Under the pieces are notes generated by a model. The model was not told the origin of the DNA and searched no databases. It was given only the letters and a program-made list of their open reading frames with translations. A stretch of DNA of 64,000 bases, taken from positions 496,001 to 560,000 of the forward strand of contig NZ_JAEPPI010000002.1 of the NCBI RefSeq assembly GCF_017641085.1. Reading direction: 5' to 3'. Position 1 is the first letter of the stretch, and each line of letters opens with the position of its first letter. Positions 25,998-35,630 of the stretch are shown piece by piece. The position numbers and the translations under genes are program-made. The DNA is from Gracilimonas sp. GTDB taxonomy: Bacteria > Bacteroidota > Rhodothermia > Balneolales > Balneolaceae.

Positions 25998-27752
25998 TCA
26001 GCCCGTCCTGGAAAGCGCGTCTTTACCATTAAAGCGGATAGTAAATGTTGTTCCCTCTTCATTAGATAATTGGTAATCGGCATCCAGTTGCCGGAGTAAC
26101 ACCGAAATTAAAGTCATCCCCAGGGTTTTGGCCTGTTTAAGGTCAAAGTCTTCGCATAGTCCCGGGCCTGTATCAGAAACTTTGATGACAACCTCATCAT
26201 CTTCCTGCGAAAGATAGACTTCAATCTTTCCTTTATCCTCAGTTATGCCATGTTTAAATGCATTCACCAAAAGTTCATTCAGTAGAAGTCCGGTTGGGAT
26301 GGACTGCTTGATGCTTAATGTAACAGGGTTGGTTTGAGTTATTAATTCAACATTGGCCGAAGGAGAAGAGTATTTTCGCTGAATGGTTTCTAAAAGTTCA
26401 TTTACATATTCATCCATTCTGATGCTTGAAAAAGTTTCGTTTTGATATAATCGCTCATGCACCATCGCCATGGAGTGGATTCGGGAAATCGTATTATCAA
26501 AGAAGCTTCCGGAACTTGGTTGTTTTGATAGATTTTGTTGTAATTGTATCAGGCTGGAAACTAAAGCCAGGTTATTCTTCACCCGGTCATGGACTTCTGC
26601 TATAAGGTGAGTTTTCTCTTCCAGCTGCTCTTTTATTTTCAGTTCTGCTTCCTTTCTATAAGTAATGTCGCGGGCAATACCGTAAACGCCAATAATTTCA
26701 CCATCAACAACCATAGGCAAATTTGTGACCTCTACATGCATAGGAGCTGATTTTTTTAAAACAACAGCTGTCTCATAATGCTGTGGGGTTCCTTCCAGCG
26801 TTCGGTGAAAATGGAACTGGAGTTTTTTGATATCTGATTTCTCTACAAACCGGTCAATAGTTGACCCTCTCAATACTTCTGCCCGCATGCCTACAGCTTT
26901 TTCGAATACTTGATTGGCAGAAATTAGAAGCCCATCTCTGGATAGTGAGAATACGGCATTGGGATTTTGCTCATACAGTGATCTGTACTTCTGCTCATTA
27001 ATCTCGATCTCTCTTTCCCAGTTTTTAATGCTTTTCAAAAATCGAAAAGATAACATACCACCGGTGATCAACAAGATTAACCCAAGAGAGACAGCAATCC
27101 ACAGCATAATGAAATTTAAAAGCTGTGTTCCCGAAGAAAGAGCGGCAGCCAGCCGGAGTTTAGATCCTCTTAGCCTTTGATCTAAAGCTAATACTTGGTT
27201 TGTGAGTTCTTGTTGCCGTTCAAGAGTCAAAGAATTTGTGTTGACAAGCATCTGTGCCTCATTAGCCAGTTCCTCCATTTCTCTCATGGTGCCATCAGAA
27301 TCTATCCACTCCTGAATAGCAATTTGAAAATCCCCAAAAGAATGAAACCATTGGTAAGTGCGGATCATATTGTCAATATCATCAGGAACGGTATGGCACT
27401 CGATAAATAGCTTGCGCAGATAGGCAGTGTCTGTATCCTCCGCTTTAAGCTCACTTCGAATATTTGAAGCATTATCGATCAACTGCATTGCGTCTTTAAA
27501 TCCGACCAGGTAAACATCGTCCCCCGTGTTGATGTAGTTGAGAAGGTGAAAAGCGGCATCTTTGCGAGCTTCCGTCCAGTTTACCTGAAAGGTTGAGTAA
27601 CCCCTGAGCCCAGAGAGCGTGTTGGTGGCTACAATAACCGATATTGTAAGAAAAATCCCCAAGACCGTAAAAACGACGAGGATGCCCATCATCTTTCTGT
27701 CTATATGGAGCCGCCTGAAAGAGCTTTTTGCAAAACTTCTGTTAGTATCCAT
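25998..27752 (-). CDS. Membrane sensor histidine kinase, PAS plus HisKA_2 (HWE-like)
   Basis: The 584 residues have TM1 at about 22-42, a helical periplasmic sensor (43-212, CHASE3-like in layout) and TM2 at 213-235. A PAS domain (252-367, ending 'GIARDITYRKEAE'), HisKA_2 and HATPase_c ('LLNELLVNAFKHG', 'VSDTGPGL') follow. The H-box reads EVHDRVKNNL: the first His of the usual HHR is kept (His388), while the His next to Arg is Asp389. No response regulator is nearby. It is one of four HisKA_2 genes in the window. Confidence 0.93.
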   Translation of the reverse strand: MDTNRSFAKSSFRRLHIDRKMMGILVVFTVLGIFLTISVIVATNTLSGLRGYSTFQVNWTEARKDAAFHLLNYINTGDDVYLVGFKDAMQLIDNASNIRSELKAEDTDTAYLRKLFIECHTVPDDIDNMIRTYQWFHSFGDFQIAIQEWIDSDGTMREMEELANEAQMLVNTNSLTLERQQELTNQVLALDQRLRGSKLRLAAALSSGTQLLNFIMLWIAVSLGLILLITGGMLSFRFLKSIKNWEREIEINEQKYRSLYEQNPNAVFSLSRDGLLISANQVFEKAVGMRAEVLRGSTIDRFVEKSDIKKLQFHFHRTLEGTPQHYETAVVLKKSAPMHVEVTNLPMVVDGEIIGVYGIARDITYRKEAELKIKEQLEEKTHLIAEVHDRVKNNLALVSSLIQLQQNLSKQPSSGSFFDNTISRIHSMAMVHERLYQNETFSSIRMDEYVNELLETIQRKYSSPSANVELITQTNPVTLSIKQSIPTGLLLNELLVNAFKHGITEDKGKIEVYLSQEDDEVVIKVSDTGPGLCEDFDLKQAKTLGMTLISVLLRQLDADYQLSNEEGTTFTIRFNGKDALSRTG

Positions 27753-27967
27753 TTATATACTGAGCTGAAACCCTAAAGTCCGTAAACCATTCATTGCCTT
27801 ACCTTTTCGGAGAATAACAGAACGGGAGCAATAAGTCCAACTAAATAAATAATAATTAACAAAACCAGTGTTGTTATTATTCTTCAGGTTGAAATAGACA
27901 AAATATTTTTAGCTATACTCTTCTCATTGATATTCATGGAATCAAGAAAACAAAATTAGATCGAAAT

Positions 27968-29668
27968 ATGCCCTTTGAGACAGCCGATTATCTCGTTGTT
28001 GCCGGATATATACTATTAATGATAGCCGTTGCGTGGGCAGCTAAGGTAAGAGGGCAAGAGTCACTTGACGATTTCTTCGCCGGTGGAAAAAACCTGCCCT
28101 GGTGGCTGGTTGGGGTTTCGATGGTGGCCACTACCTTTGCAGCAGATACTCCCCTTGCTATTACCGGAATTGTTGCAAAACAGGGGATTGCGGGAAATTG
28201 GTTCTGGTGGAACTGGATGATTTCAGGTATTGTGACCGTATTCATCTACGCCAAACTCTGGAAACGGGCGGACGTAATAACCGATGTGGAGTTTATTGAA
28301 CTACGCTACGGCGGGAAGCCGGCCAGTTTTCTTAGGGGATTTCGGGCACTGTATTTCGCCTTTCCATTCAACTGCATCATTATGGGGTGGGTTACGGTTG
28401 GCATGGCTAAAATTCTAACGGTTGTTACAGGCGCCGATCAGTGGGTGGCTATCCTGGTGCTGTATGGGCTGATTGGCATATACATAGCAATATCCGGTTT
28501 GTGGGGAGTGATGGTAACAGACTTTGTTCAGTTTATCCTCGCAATGGCAGGGACAATAGCTCTGGCTTACTTTTCTGTAGATCATGTTGGCGGGTTATCC
28601 GAGCTTAAGTCACAGCTTGGTGAGGTGGCTAATTATGATATTTTGAGTTTCAACCCCTTCACCAATCCTGAAATAGCACTGACTACGGCGTTCATTTGGC
28701 TGGGGATGAACTGGTGGGCGGCCTGGTATCCCGGAGCTGAGCCGGGTGGCGGAGGATATATTGCCCAGCGAATGTTTTCCGCTAAAGATGAGAAAAATGC
28801 GGTCGGCGGAACCTTATTGTTCAATATTCTGATGTATGCCGTTCGTCCCTGGCCATGGATATTAGTTGGCTTGGTTGCTCTGGTTGTATTCCCGGGTCTT
28901 GAAGATCCTGAAACCGGTTACCCATTAATGATGCTTGAAGTTCTTCCTGTTGGCTGGATGGGCTTGTTGATGGTGGCTTTTCTCTCCGCATTTGTATCCA
29001 CTATTTCCACGCAGTTGAACTGGGGAACCTCCTACGTGGTAAACGACTTCTATAAGCGGTTCATAAAAAACGAAGAAGAATTTGAAAACAAAGAGAAGGC
29101 CCAAAAGCACTATGTGTTCATCTCTCGGGTCGCCACATTACTGATGGCTGCCCTGGGGGTCGGTGTTTCCTACTTCTTTGACTCCGTTTCGGGCGGGTGG
29201 GAGTTTATCCTGTCTCTTAGTGCCGGAATTGGAGGTGTGCTTTTACTTAGATGGTTCTGGTGGAGAATTAATGCCTGGAGCGAAATTTCAGCAATGGTAG
29301 CAGCCTTTATCGGGGCGGTATTTTCGAGTCAAATGGGCTATGACTTTTCCGGGAGCATGATATTTACAACCACTTTTTCAACAATAATCTGGTTGGCAGC
29401 AACCTTTGTGACCAAGCCGGAATCGGAAGAGACACTTAAAAAATTCTATGCTAAAGTAACCCCGATGGGCAGCTGGTCAGGATATAGGGGTGGAAACTAC
29501 ACGACCGACCGCTTGCTGCCTCAGCTTGTGAATATTGGAATGTCGCTGGGAGCTATTTTCTTTTTCCTATATGGACTGGGGCAAATTTTCTTCTTTAATG
29601 CAGGGACCGGAATCGGGTTTCTACTGGGTGGCTGTATCTTTGTTTGGGCCGTGGTGAGGAAGATTTGA
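27968..29668 (+). CDS. Sodium:solute symporter (SSS family)
   Basis: The 566 residues have about 13 membrane helices. They include 'DDFFAGGKNLPWWLVGVSMVATTFAADTP' (read as 'FFAGGKNLPWWLVGVSM'), which is the conserved N-terminal SSS motif, 'FPFNCIIMGWV' and 'LLMVAFLSAFVSTISTQLNWG' in TM8. It couples Na+ to uptake of an unknown solute. It stands alone, with kinase genes on both sides. Confidence 0.93.
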   Translation: MPFETADYLVVAGYILLMIAVAWAAKVRGQESLDDFFAGGKNLPWWLVGVSMVATTFAADTPLAITGIVAKQGIAGNWFWWNWMISGIVTVFIYAKLWKRADVITDVEFIELRYGGKPASFLRGFRALYFAFPFNCIIMGWVTVGMAKILTVVTGADQWVAILVLYGLIGIYIAISGLWGVMVTDFVQFILAMAGTIALAYFSVDHVGGLSELKSQLGEVANYDILSFNPFTNPEIALTTAFIWLGMNWWAAWYPGAEPGGGGYIAQRMFSAKDEKNAVGGTLLFNILMYAVRPWPWILVGLVALVVFPGLEDPETGYPLMMLEVLPVGWMGLLMVAFLSAFVSTISTQLNWGTSYVVNDFYKRFIKNEEEFENKEKAQKHYVFISRVATLLMAALGVGVSYFFDSVSGGWEFILSLSAGIGGVLLLRWFWWRINAWSEISAMVAAFIGAVFSSQMGYDFSGSMIFTTTFSTIIWLAATFVTKPESEETLKKFYAKVTPMGSWSGYRGGNYTTDRLLPQLVNIGMSLGAIFFFLYGLGQIFFFNAGTGIGFLLGGCIFVWAVVRKI

Positions 29669-29809
29669 TCGTAATAGAATTAACGACGGACATGCATGGT
29701 TGGATAAAAAGTCATAAAAATATTATAGATATAAAGATGAAAACATTATTTTCTAATTAGAACAGGGTCATTAAAACCCACCGGCTTTAGGTTAACTTTA
29801 GTGTGAATA

Positions 29810-31282
29810 ATGATTGAAAATTTTGGTACTCGCCTTGGGTGGTTTCTCTTAGGTTTAGTTGTATCGGCAGGTTTTTTCAGTTTCGAAGTAAAGGCACAGT
29901 CTGACTACGATTCTTTTTGGACGTTTTCTGAAATCCGCTCCGATACAAATATCGATAACACGCTGGATTATTTTGGGGAGGAAGTAAGCATAACCGGCAT
30001 CGCTAATATTGAAACCGGATTACTTCATGAGCACTATCTTCAGGCATTTGTGCAGAATGATTCTGCGGGCATGTCCGTATTTGCGATGGAAATAGAAACA
30101 CCATTCGAAGTCGGCGACAGCATCGTAGCCACAGGAAAAATTGAACGGTACAATGGGCTGGCGGAAGTTCACATTGATTCATACAGGGTTTATAAGACTT
30201 CATCTCCGATTAAAGTACGTCCGTTATCAGTAGTCATAGAGTCGCCACAGAATTATCTCGGGATGTTGGCAGAGGGAGAAGGAAAAATTATTGAAAAAGG
30301 CAGCACGTTTAATGGCAAGTATGTGCGAATTTCTGCTGAAGGGTCATCCAAAAGCATGATGGTATATGTGTCCAATTTTCACAGCTTGTATGACCGTTTT
30401 GACTTCGATGTGTTGGGGGTTGGAGATAGAATTTCCGTGAAAGGGATTATAACAGAGTACAACCCGGAGTTTCCCAAAGAACGAACCTTTAAATTATTTC
30501 TCAGAACCCCGGAGGACCTGACCTTTCGGGGCATTCCGCAGTTTTATCTGTATTTGATTGCAGGTGCCTCCGCGTTATTAATCATTATGGTAGTGGGCTG
30601 GGTGATTAGCCTAAAGCGCAGCGTGAACGCCAAAACAAAGACGATTCAAGCCAACTTAGAGCAGAAAGAAGTTTTGCTGAGGGAAATCCATCACCGGGTA
30701 AAAAACAGCCTGGCTATAGTATCGGGCCTTATTCACCTTCAGGAGGGAAATACGGAAAGCCGGGAAGCAAAAATAGTGTTGCAAGACACCCAGGCACGTA
30801 TTCAATCGGTGGCATTGGTGCATGAGAAACTGTATAAAACGGAGTCTCTATCTGATATTAAGCTCAATACCTACATCAGAGATTTAGTAGAGGCCATACA
30901 CAGAACCTTTACGGATTATAAAGAAGCCGTTGAGCTCAAATTTGAAATGGAAGAAGTGCTGCTTGAAACCGAACGGGTAATTCCCTGTGGGCTTCTGATT
31001 AACGAATTGGTGGTTAACGCTTACAAACACGCGTTCAGTAAAAACCGGCGCGGAGAACTTCGCATACGATTGAAGCAGATTGGCGATGACATCGTGCTTA
31101 TCGTTTCCGATAATGGCCCCGGCTTGCCACCCGGATTTGATCAATCCGATGACGAGAGTCTTGGAGAAATGCTTATCGACTCATTTGCATCTCACTTAAA
31201 GGCAAAGATGCAGGTGAATAACAGAGAAGTGGGTGGAGCTGAGTACATCTTTAAGTTTCCTTCCGGTAAAACGACTGATTAA
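29810..31282 (+). CDS. Sensor histidine kinase with periplasmic OB-fold-like sensor, HisKA_2
   Basis: The 490 residues start with a signal peptide (about 1-30). Two beta-rich units resemble OB folds (about 56-128, 'FGEEVSITGIANIE', 'FVQNDSAGMSVFA', 'VGDSIVATGKIERYNG'; and about 152-238, 'VGDRISVKGIITEYN'). TM is at 245-267. HisKA_2 has an intact box EIHHRVKNSL (His294-His295), and HATPase_c follows ('LLINELVVNAYKHAF', 'VSDNGPGLPPGF'). OB folds of this 'fyvQDsaG' type usually sit beside nucleases. As a kinase sensor they are unusual. Its stop overlaps the convergent DUF3052 stop. Confidence 0.9.
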   Translation: MIENFGTRLGWFLLGLVVSAGFFSFEVKAQSDYDSFWTFSEIRSDTNIDNTLDYFGEEVSITGIANIETGLLHEHYLQAFVQNDSAGMSVFAMEIETPFEVGDSIVATGKIERYNGLAEVHIDSYRVYKTSSPIKVRPLSVVIESPQNYLGMLAEGEGKIIEKGSTFNGKYVRISAEGSSKSMMVYVSNFHSLYDRFDFDVLGVGDRISVKGIITEYNPEFPKERTFKLFLRTPEDLTFRGIPQFYLYLIAGASALLIIMVVGWVISLKRSVNAKTKTIQANLEQKEVLLREIHHRVKNSLAIVSGLIHLQEGNTESREAKIVLQDTQARIQSVALVHEKLYKTESLSDIKLNTYIRDLVEAIHRTFTDYKEAVELKFEMEEVLLETERVIPCGLLINELVVNAYKHAFSKNRRGELRIRLKQIGDDIVLIVSDNGPGLPPGFDQSDDESLGEMLIDSFASHLKAKMQVNNREVGGAEYIFKFPSGKTTD

Positions 31283-31686
31283 CGATCCTCTTTTCGATAC
31301 ATAAACTTCAGGCCCGACCAGTCTTCATCAACCGCGCACACCTTTACATCAACCAGTCCGATTTGTAGGCCCAGTGCACGAACTTCATTTCCGGTAATAT
31401 CCGTGGTAAGCTTTGACGATTTTTTGATCCAGGAAACCCAAAGGCTTCCGTCTTTAGCCAACTTATCTTTTAATGGAGGAAGCAAGTTGTGGAGCTCTTT
31501 TTCATTACGGCAAAAAAGGTGAATGAAAGGCAGTGGCTTTGAGTGGTTAATATCAACAAAGCGTGAAGCCTCGGGTAGTGGGCCTAATAATTTCTGAAAG
31601 TAGTCAGGAGGGTTAACAAGCAGGATTGCATAACCGGGCTTGATGCCCAGTTTTTTCAGGAGAGGAGTTCCTGAATAGCCGGCCAT
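31279..31686 (-). CDS. DUF3052 family protein
   Basis: The 135 residues include 'GYSGTPLLKKLGIKPGYAILLVN' (read as 'SGTPLLKKLGIKPG'), 'FIHLFCRNEKEL', 'DGSLWVSWIKKSSKL' and 'DVKVCAVDEDWSGLKFMYRK'. These match the small DUF3052 family of unknown function. The gene follows the SirB1-like gene with 3 bp between them, so the two form an operon. Its stop shares the TTAA with the convergent kinase gene. Confidence 0.87.
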   Translation of the reverse strand: MAGYSGTPLLKKLGIKPGYAILLVNPPDYFQKLLGPLPEASRFVDINHSKPLPFIHLFCRNEKELHNLLPPLKDKLAKDGSLWVSWIKKSSKLTTDITGNEVRALGLQIGLVDVKVCAVDEDWSGLKFMYRKEDR

Positions 31687-31689
31687 TGG

Positions 31690-32544
31690 TCAGTCCTGAT
31701 ACATTTCTGTTACGTTCAGCAGCTTGCGAAGGTCTTCAACTCTTTCGGGCTCTTCCTGCCGTTCATAACTGTGGATGAGGTTCCGAATACATCTCAACAC
31801 AATATCCAGGTTTGTGGCTATCTGAAAATGTTCGGGGCGGGGATCGATATTATTCTTCTTCAAAAAGAAATAGCACTGATCGTACGTAACGATGGCGCCG
31901 TCATCATAGGGGTCAATCAAAAGCTCTTCTTTATCTCCCACGTAATTCAGCATAAAATGAATAGGCATGTTGATCCCGAAAAAAGGCATTTCCAGCCGGC
32001 GGGCGATAAACATGACAATCAGGCTTAGTGAAATAGGCAGCCCTTTACGGCGATCAATCACCTGGTTTAAAAAACAGTTCCCGGGGGCGTGATAGAATTC
32101 TGTATCTCCCCGAAAGTTCAGGTCTTCAAAGATGAATTTAAGCATGCGCTTCATCTTGCGCTTTTCATCAAGCTTATACTTAATCTGCGGCTCAATCATC
32201 TGGGCAAAATGATCCAGCTTCTTTTGGTATTCTGAAATGCGAAGCGTGGGGTTCCCAAAACGGGCAAGGGTAAAAATGGCGGTCTCGAGGGATTTTCGGG
32301 TCTTAATGCCATTTTCGAGAATTTCTATAAAATCTGACTCAAGCGTGTCAAAAGTAAGCTTGTGAATTACATCATTCACCCGGCTTTTGGCGTCTTCCCC
32401 GCTAATTTCTGAACGATACTCATCTAGCAGAGGCACCGCTTTCTCTCCAAGTTCCTGCAGCCGGCTCTCCACACTTTGTTGAACAAACGGATCAGGATCA
32501 TCCATTAAAAAAAGCAACGATTCTATTTCTGTCTTTGAAGTCAT
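31690..32544 (-). CDS. SirB1-like transglutaminase-fold protein
   Basis: The 284 residues have a HEAT-like helical start ('DPDPFVQQSVESRLQEL'). The SirB1 core follows: 'FRGDTEFYHAPGNCFLNQVIDRRKGLPISLSLI' (read as 'NCFLNQVIDRRKGLPISL'), 'FFGINMPIHFML' and 'LIDPYDDG'. Known: the SirB1/TPR family has a transglutaminase-like fold, often without demonstrated activity. It is the first gene of a two-gene operon with DUF3052. Confidence 0.9.
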   Translation of the reverse strand: MTSKTEIESLLFLMDDPDPFVQQSVESRLQELGEKAVPLLDEYRSEISGEDAKSRVNDVIHKLTFDTLESDFIEILENGIKTRKSLETAIFTLARFGNPTLRISEYQKKLDHFAQMIEPQIKYKLDEKRKMKRMLKFIFEDLNFRGDTEFYHAPGNCFLNQVIDRRKGLPISLSLIVMFIARRLEMPFFGINMPIHFMLNYVGDKEELLIDPYDDGAIVTYDQCYFFLKKNNIDPRPEHFQIATNLDIVLRCIRNLIHSYERQEEPERVEDLRKLLNVTEMYQD

Positions 32545-32663
32545 ACTCTCATTTCATTTGCTTGGCGGTCAAGATATTGATTCACTCAGCCAATTACTTC
32601 TTATAAATGCCGATTGTAACCGTTATATTTCACGGCTCTGACAATCAACCACTCAACCATTTT

Positions 32664-33899
32664 ATGGATATAAATGTTTCTTCAGAAATAGGTCACCTGC
32701 AGGGAGTAATCGTTCACACGCCCGGACACGAAGTTTCCCTGGTAAATCCCGAGCTTAAAGACGAACTGTTGTTCGACGACATAATCTTTGAGGAAGATGC
32801 ACGGATAGAGCATCTGGATATGCTGGAGGTTTTTAAAACGGCCATGCCGGCAGGTGGAAATGTGATCGAGATTCTGGACCTTTTGACAGAGGTATTTAAG
32901 AATGAAGACGCCCGGCTATTTTTTATTGAACAGTTGATTAAGGAGTTTCCAGAAGAAAACCTGCATGTGGTGGAAAAGGAACTTCGGAAACTTGATCCCA
33001 AAGAGCTGCTGGTGTTTGTTACTCAGGGATATCTGGAACGCTCAAAAGGGTTTTCCCTGAATCCTTCCCCCAACCTGCTTTTTACGCGGGACCTGGCAGC
33101 AGTTGTAGGAGACAATATTCTTATTTCAAGAGCTGCCAAAAAAGCCCGCTTGCGAGAGTCGCTGCTTATGGAAACGTTGGTGGAGTTTCATCCTTTGTTT
33201 GAAAGCGTAAGGGAAGATGCTATTAAAATATCCGGGCATCAGTCGATAGAAGGCGGAGATGTATTGGTGGTTTCAAACAAGCTTGTGCTAATCGGGATGA
33301 GCGAGCGAACGTCCTTCAGCGGATTGATGAAGGGCACAGAAGGTCTGCTGAACAGTGGAGTGGAAACAGTGTTGGCGGTAGATATCCCCAAACAGCGTTC
33401 GTCCATGCACCTTGATACTATTTTTACGTTTGCTGATGTAAGTGAGTGTATTGTATTTCCCCCGGCTATTTTAGAGCAGAAAAACAATGTTGTTGCCCTG
33501 TTTAAGGATGGAGACTCCATCAAAACAGAAATGAAAAGCTCGTTACAATCTGCGCTGGAAGAAGAAACCGGAAGAGATTTTAATTTCATCAAGTGTGGTG
33601 GCGAAGACCGAACGAATCAATTCCGTGAACAATGGACCGACGGCGCCAACGTTTTTGCTCTGGCGCCCGGTGTAATTGTAGGTTACGAGCGCAATACCAA
33701 TACCTTCAATACCCTGGTTGATCACGGCTATGACCTGATGAACCAGTTTGAGTTTATCGAAGAGTATGGCAAAGAAGGATTTACCCCAAAGGCCGGGCAG
33801 AAGATAGCCATCAGCTTTCAGGGCCACGAGCTATGCCGTGGAAGAGGCGGGGCGCGGTGTATGACCCTTCCGATTTCAAGAAAGCCATTAACCCAATAA
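32664..33899 (+). CDS. arcA: Arginine deiminase
   Basis: The start is put at ATG 32664 (MDINVSSEIGHLQGVIVH), which aligns with family N-termini. ATG 32607 would add 19 unlikely residues. It has guanidino-modifying-enzyme motifs 'NLLFTRDLAAVVGDNILIS' (read as 'FTRDLAAVVGD'), 'IEGGDVLV', 'MHLDTIFTF', and the catalytic Cys in 'CRGRGGARCMTLPI' near the end. It hydrolyses arginine to citrulline and ammonia. No arcB or arcC is beside it, so the full fermentative pathway is not shown here. Confidence 0.92.
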   Translation: MDINVSSEIGHLQGVIVHTPGHEVSLVNPELKDELLFDDIIFEEDARIEHLDMLEVFKTAMPAGGNVIEILDLLTEVFKNEDARLFFIEQLIKEFPEENLHVVEKELRKLDPKELLVFVTQGYLERSKGFSLNPSPNLLFTRDLAAVVGDNILISRAAKKARLRESLLMETLVEFHPLFESVREDAIKISGHQSIEGGDVLVVSNKLVLIGMSERTSFSGLMKGTEGLLNSGVETVLAVDIPKQRSSMHLDTIFTFADVSECIVFPPAILEQKNNVVALFKDGDSIKTEMKSSLQSALEEETGRDFNFIKCGGEDRTNQFREQWTDGANVFALAPGVIVGYERNTNTFNTLVDHGYDLMNQFEFIEEYGKEGFTPKAGQKIAISFQGHELCRGRGGARCMTLPISRKPLTQ

Positions 33900-33909
33900 C
33901 AAGAGACGA

Positions 33910-35130
33910 TTGAGTTCAAATCCATATCAAGAGGAAGTTACGAGCGATTTTGAAGTCCTTTCCAGAAAAGAGGAGCCCAAAAACAAACCCGACACCAAGA
34001 CGATTCTAAAACATCTGGGGCTGTTCTTACTCACATTTTTCTTTGTGACTATGACCGGCACCAATTTTGTAGGCTTTGAACCGGTTCTTTTCCCATTTTC
34101 CATCCCCAACACAACCGACATACTCAGAGGCCTCTTATTTGCCGGGTTGTTTCTGTCCTTCCTTACGGTTCATGAATTCGGACACTACTTTGCCGCGGTT
34201 CGCCACAACATAAAAGTGACGTTGCCCTATTACATTCCGCTTCCCATCGGGATAGGCACAGTAGGGGCGGTGATCAGGATTAAAGAACGAATCCGAAAAA
34301 TGCATAAGCTGTTTGATGTGGGGGCATCAGGCCCTATAGCCGGTTTCATCGTGGCATTGGTTGTACTAATGATTGGCTTTGCCACTTTACCCGAACCGGC
34401 CGATTATGTACAGAACTTTTCCGGACATGAGGAGCTGAAAGAATATGTTGCTCAAAATGGAACCTATCCGGAGTTTATTACAGATGAAGTGGAAGGTCAG
34501 GGGGTATTAACGGTCGGGAACACGTTGTTATATTCTGCGTTGGCATCTATGTTTGATAACGTTCCGCCCATGTGGGAGATGTATCATTATCCCTTTTTAT
34601 TTGCGGGATGGCTCGGCCTGTTTTTTACCGCATTGAACCTGATGCCAGTGGGCCAGCTGGATGGCGGACATATTTTGTATTCCCTTATTGGATACAAAAA
34701 GCACAGGGTAGTGGCGAGGCTGTTTTTTACCATGATTACTGCTATTGGTGGGGCGGAAGCCATTCCCTTGCTCCGGGAATTTATTGCCGGCTATACCACC
34801 ATGCCTTTAGCGGAATATGTAGTGTGGGGATTCATCTTATTCGTGCTCATGAATCGCGCCTTCCGCTCAGATCGTTATTGGATTTTTGCGATGATGGCAG
34901 CCTCAATTATAGGATCGGTTGTCTATGATTATGCTGTGGGTGGTGTGGGGGCCGGTCAGGCGTCGTATATATGGGTTGTATGGAGCTTTTTCATGGCCTT
35001 TGTGGTTGGGGTGGAACATCCGCCGGTCGATATTGAAGAAAAATTATCCCCGGCCCGGCGCGTGATAGGCTGGCTGAGTATGCTTATCTTTCTGCTCTGT
35101 ATTAGTCCGAATCCAATTTATATGAACTGA
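33910..35130 (+). CDS. Site-2-type membrane metalloprotease (peptidase M50)
   Basis: The 406 residues start from TTG 33910 (no earlier ATG; AAGAGA lies upstream). There are about eight membrane helices, with the zinc motif 'HEFGHYFAAVRHNI' and the third ligand region 'NLMPVGQLDGGHILYSL'. Known for S2P-like enzymes: intramembrane cleavage of transcription factors or anti-sigma factors. No PDZ domain is apparent. It begins 10 bp after arcA, and its stop overlaps the next lipoprotein start (TGATG), so expression is linked. Confidence 0.92.
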   Translation: MSSNPYQEEVTSDFEVLSRKEEPKNKPDTKTILKHLGLFLLTFFFVTMTGTNFVGFEPVLFPFSIPNTTDILRGLLFAGLFLSFLTVHEFGHYFAAVRHNIKVTLPYYIPLPIGIGTVGAVIRIKERIRKMHKLFDVGASGPIAGFIVALVVLMIGFATLPEPADYVQNFSGHEELKEYVAQNGTYPEFITDEVEGQGVLTVGNTLLYSALASMFDNVPPMWEMYHYPFLFAGWLGLFFTALNLMPVGQLDGGHILYSLIGYKKHRVVARLFFTMITAIGGAEAIPLLREFIAGYTTMPLAEYVVWGFILFVLMNRAFRSDRYWIFAMMAASIIGSVVYDYAVGGVGAGQASYIWVVWSFFMAFVVGVEHPPVDIEEKLSPARRVIGWLSMLIFLLCISPNPIYMN

Positions 35131-35564
35131 TGAAATCAATGAGAACTTTACTTTTTGTAATCCTTACAGCAGGGCTTTTAACGGCCTGTAATCAATCCGA
35201 ACAAAAAGCTGAACAACAACAAACGCTTGAGCAGCAGGTAAACAGTTTGGTGGAAGAAGCAAGGTTCGAAGATGCTATGGCTATTCTGGATGGCCGTCCG
35301 ACTTCCCCGGAAGTAGTGGCTCTGAAAGAAAATGTGCACCTGCAACACGGTATTTACCTGATCTATAATTCGGACCCTTCGCAAATGCGGGAAAATGCGA
35401 ATAATGCACTGCGTGAATTTATTGCCGTACTGGAAATCAACCCGGATAATGAGAAAGCCATTGCTGAAACCGAACAAATTTTGGGCATCTACCGAACATT
35501 TCCTGACCGCAGTCCGGAGCCGGAAATCATGGAAAAGCTTAAAGAATTAGGCTTCGAAATTTAA
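35130..35564 (+). CDS. Small TPR-like lipoprotein
   Basis: The 144 residues have a lipobox LTAC (Cys20). A Gln/Glu-rich linker is followed by two to three helical repeats ('ARFEDAMAILDGRP', 'NALREFIAVLEINPDNEKAI') of TPR type. It is probably an envelope-anchored scaffold. It starts within the stop of the S2P protease gene (1-bp overlap), suggesting a functional link. Confidence 0.82.
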   Translation: MKSMRTLLFVILTAGLLTACNQSEQKAEQQQTLEQQVNSLVEEARFEDAMAILDGRPTSPEVVALKENVHLQHGIYLIYNSDPSQMRENANNALREFIAVLEINPDNEKAIAETEQILGIYRTFPDRSPEPEIMEKLKELGFEI

Positions 35565-35570
35565 TTTTTA

Positions 35571-35587
35571 GGCACGCCCGGCGTGTC
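35571..35587. terminator. Hairpin after the TPR lipoprotein gene
   Basis: GGCACGC-CCG-GCGTGTC is a 7-bp stem with one G-T wobble, 6 bp after the stop codon. No T-run follows. It may be a dispersed palindrome or a weak transcript end. Confidence 0.4.
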
Positions 35588-35630
35588 AGAAAGCAGCTAA
35601 ATCAGCGTAATCACACTAACCTGTGGTCCA

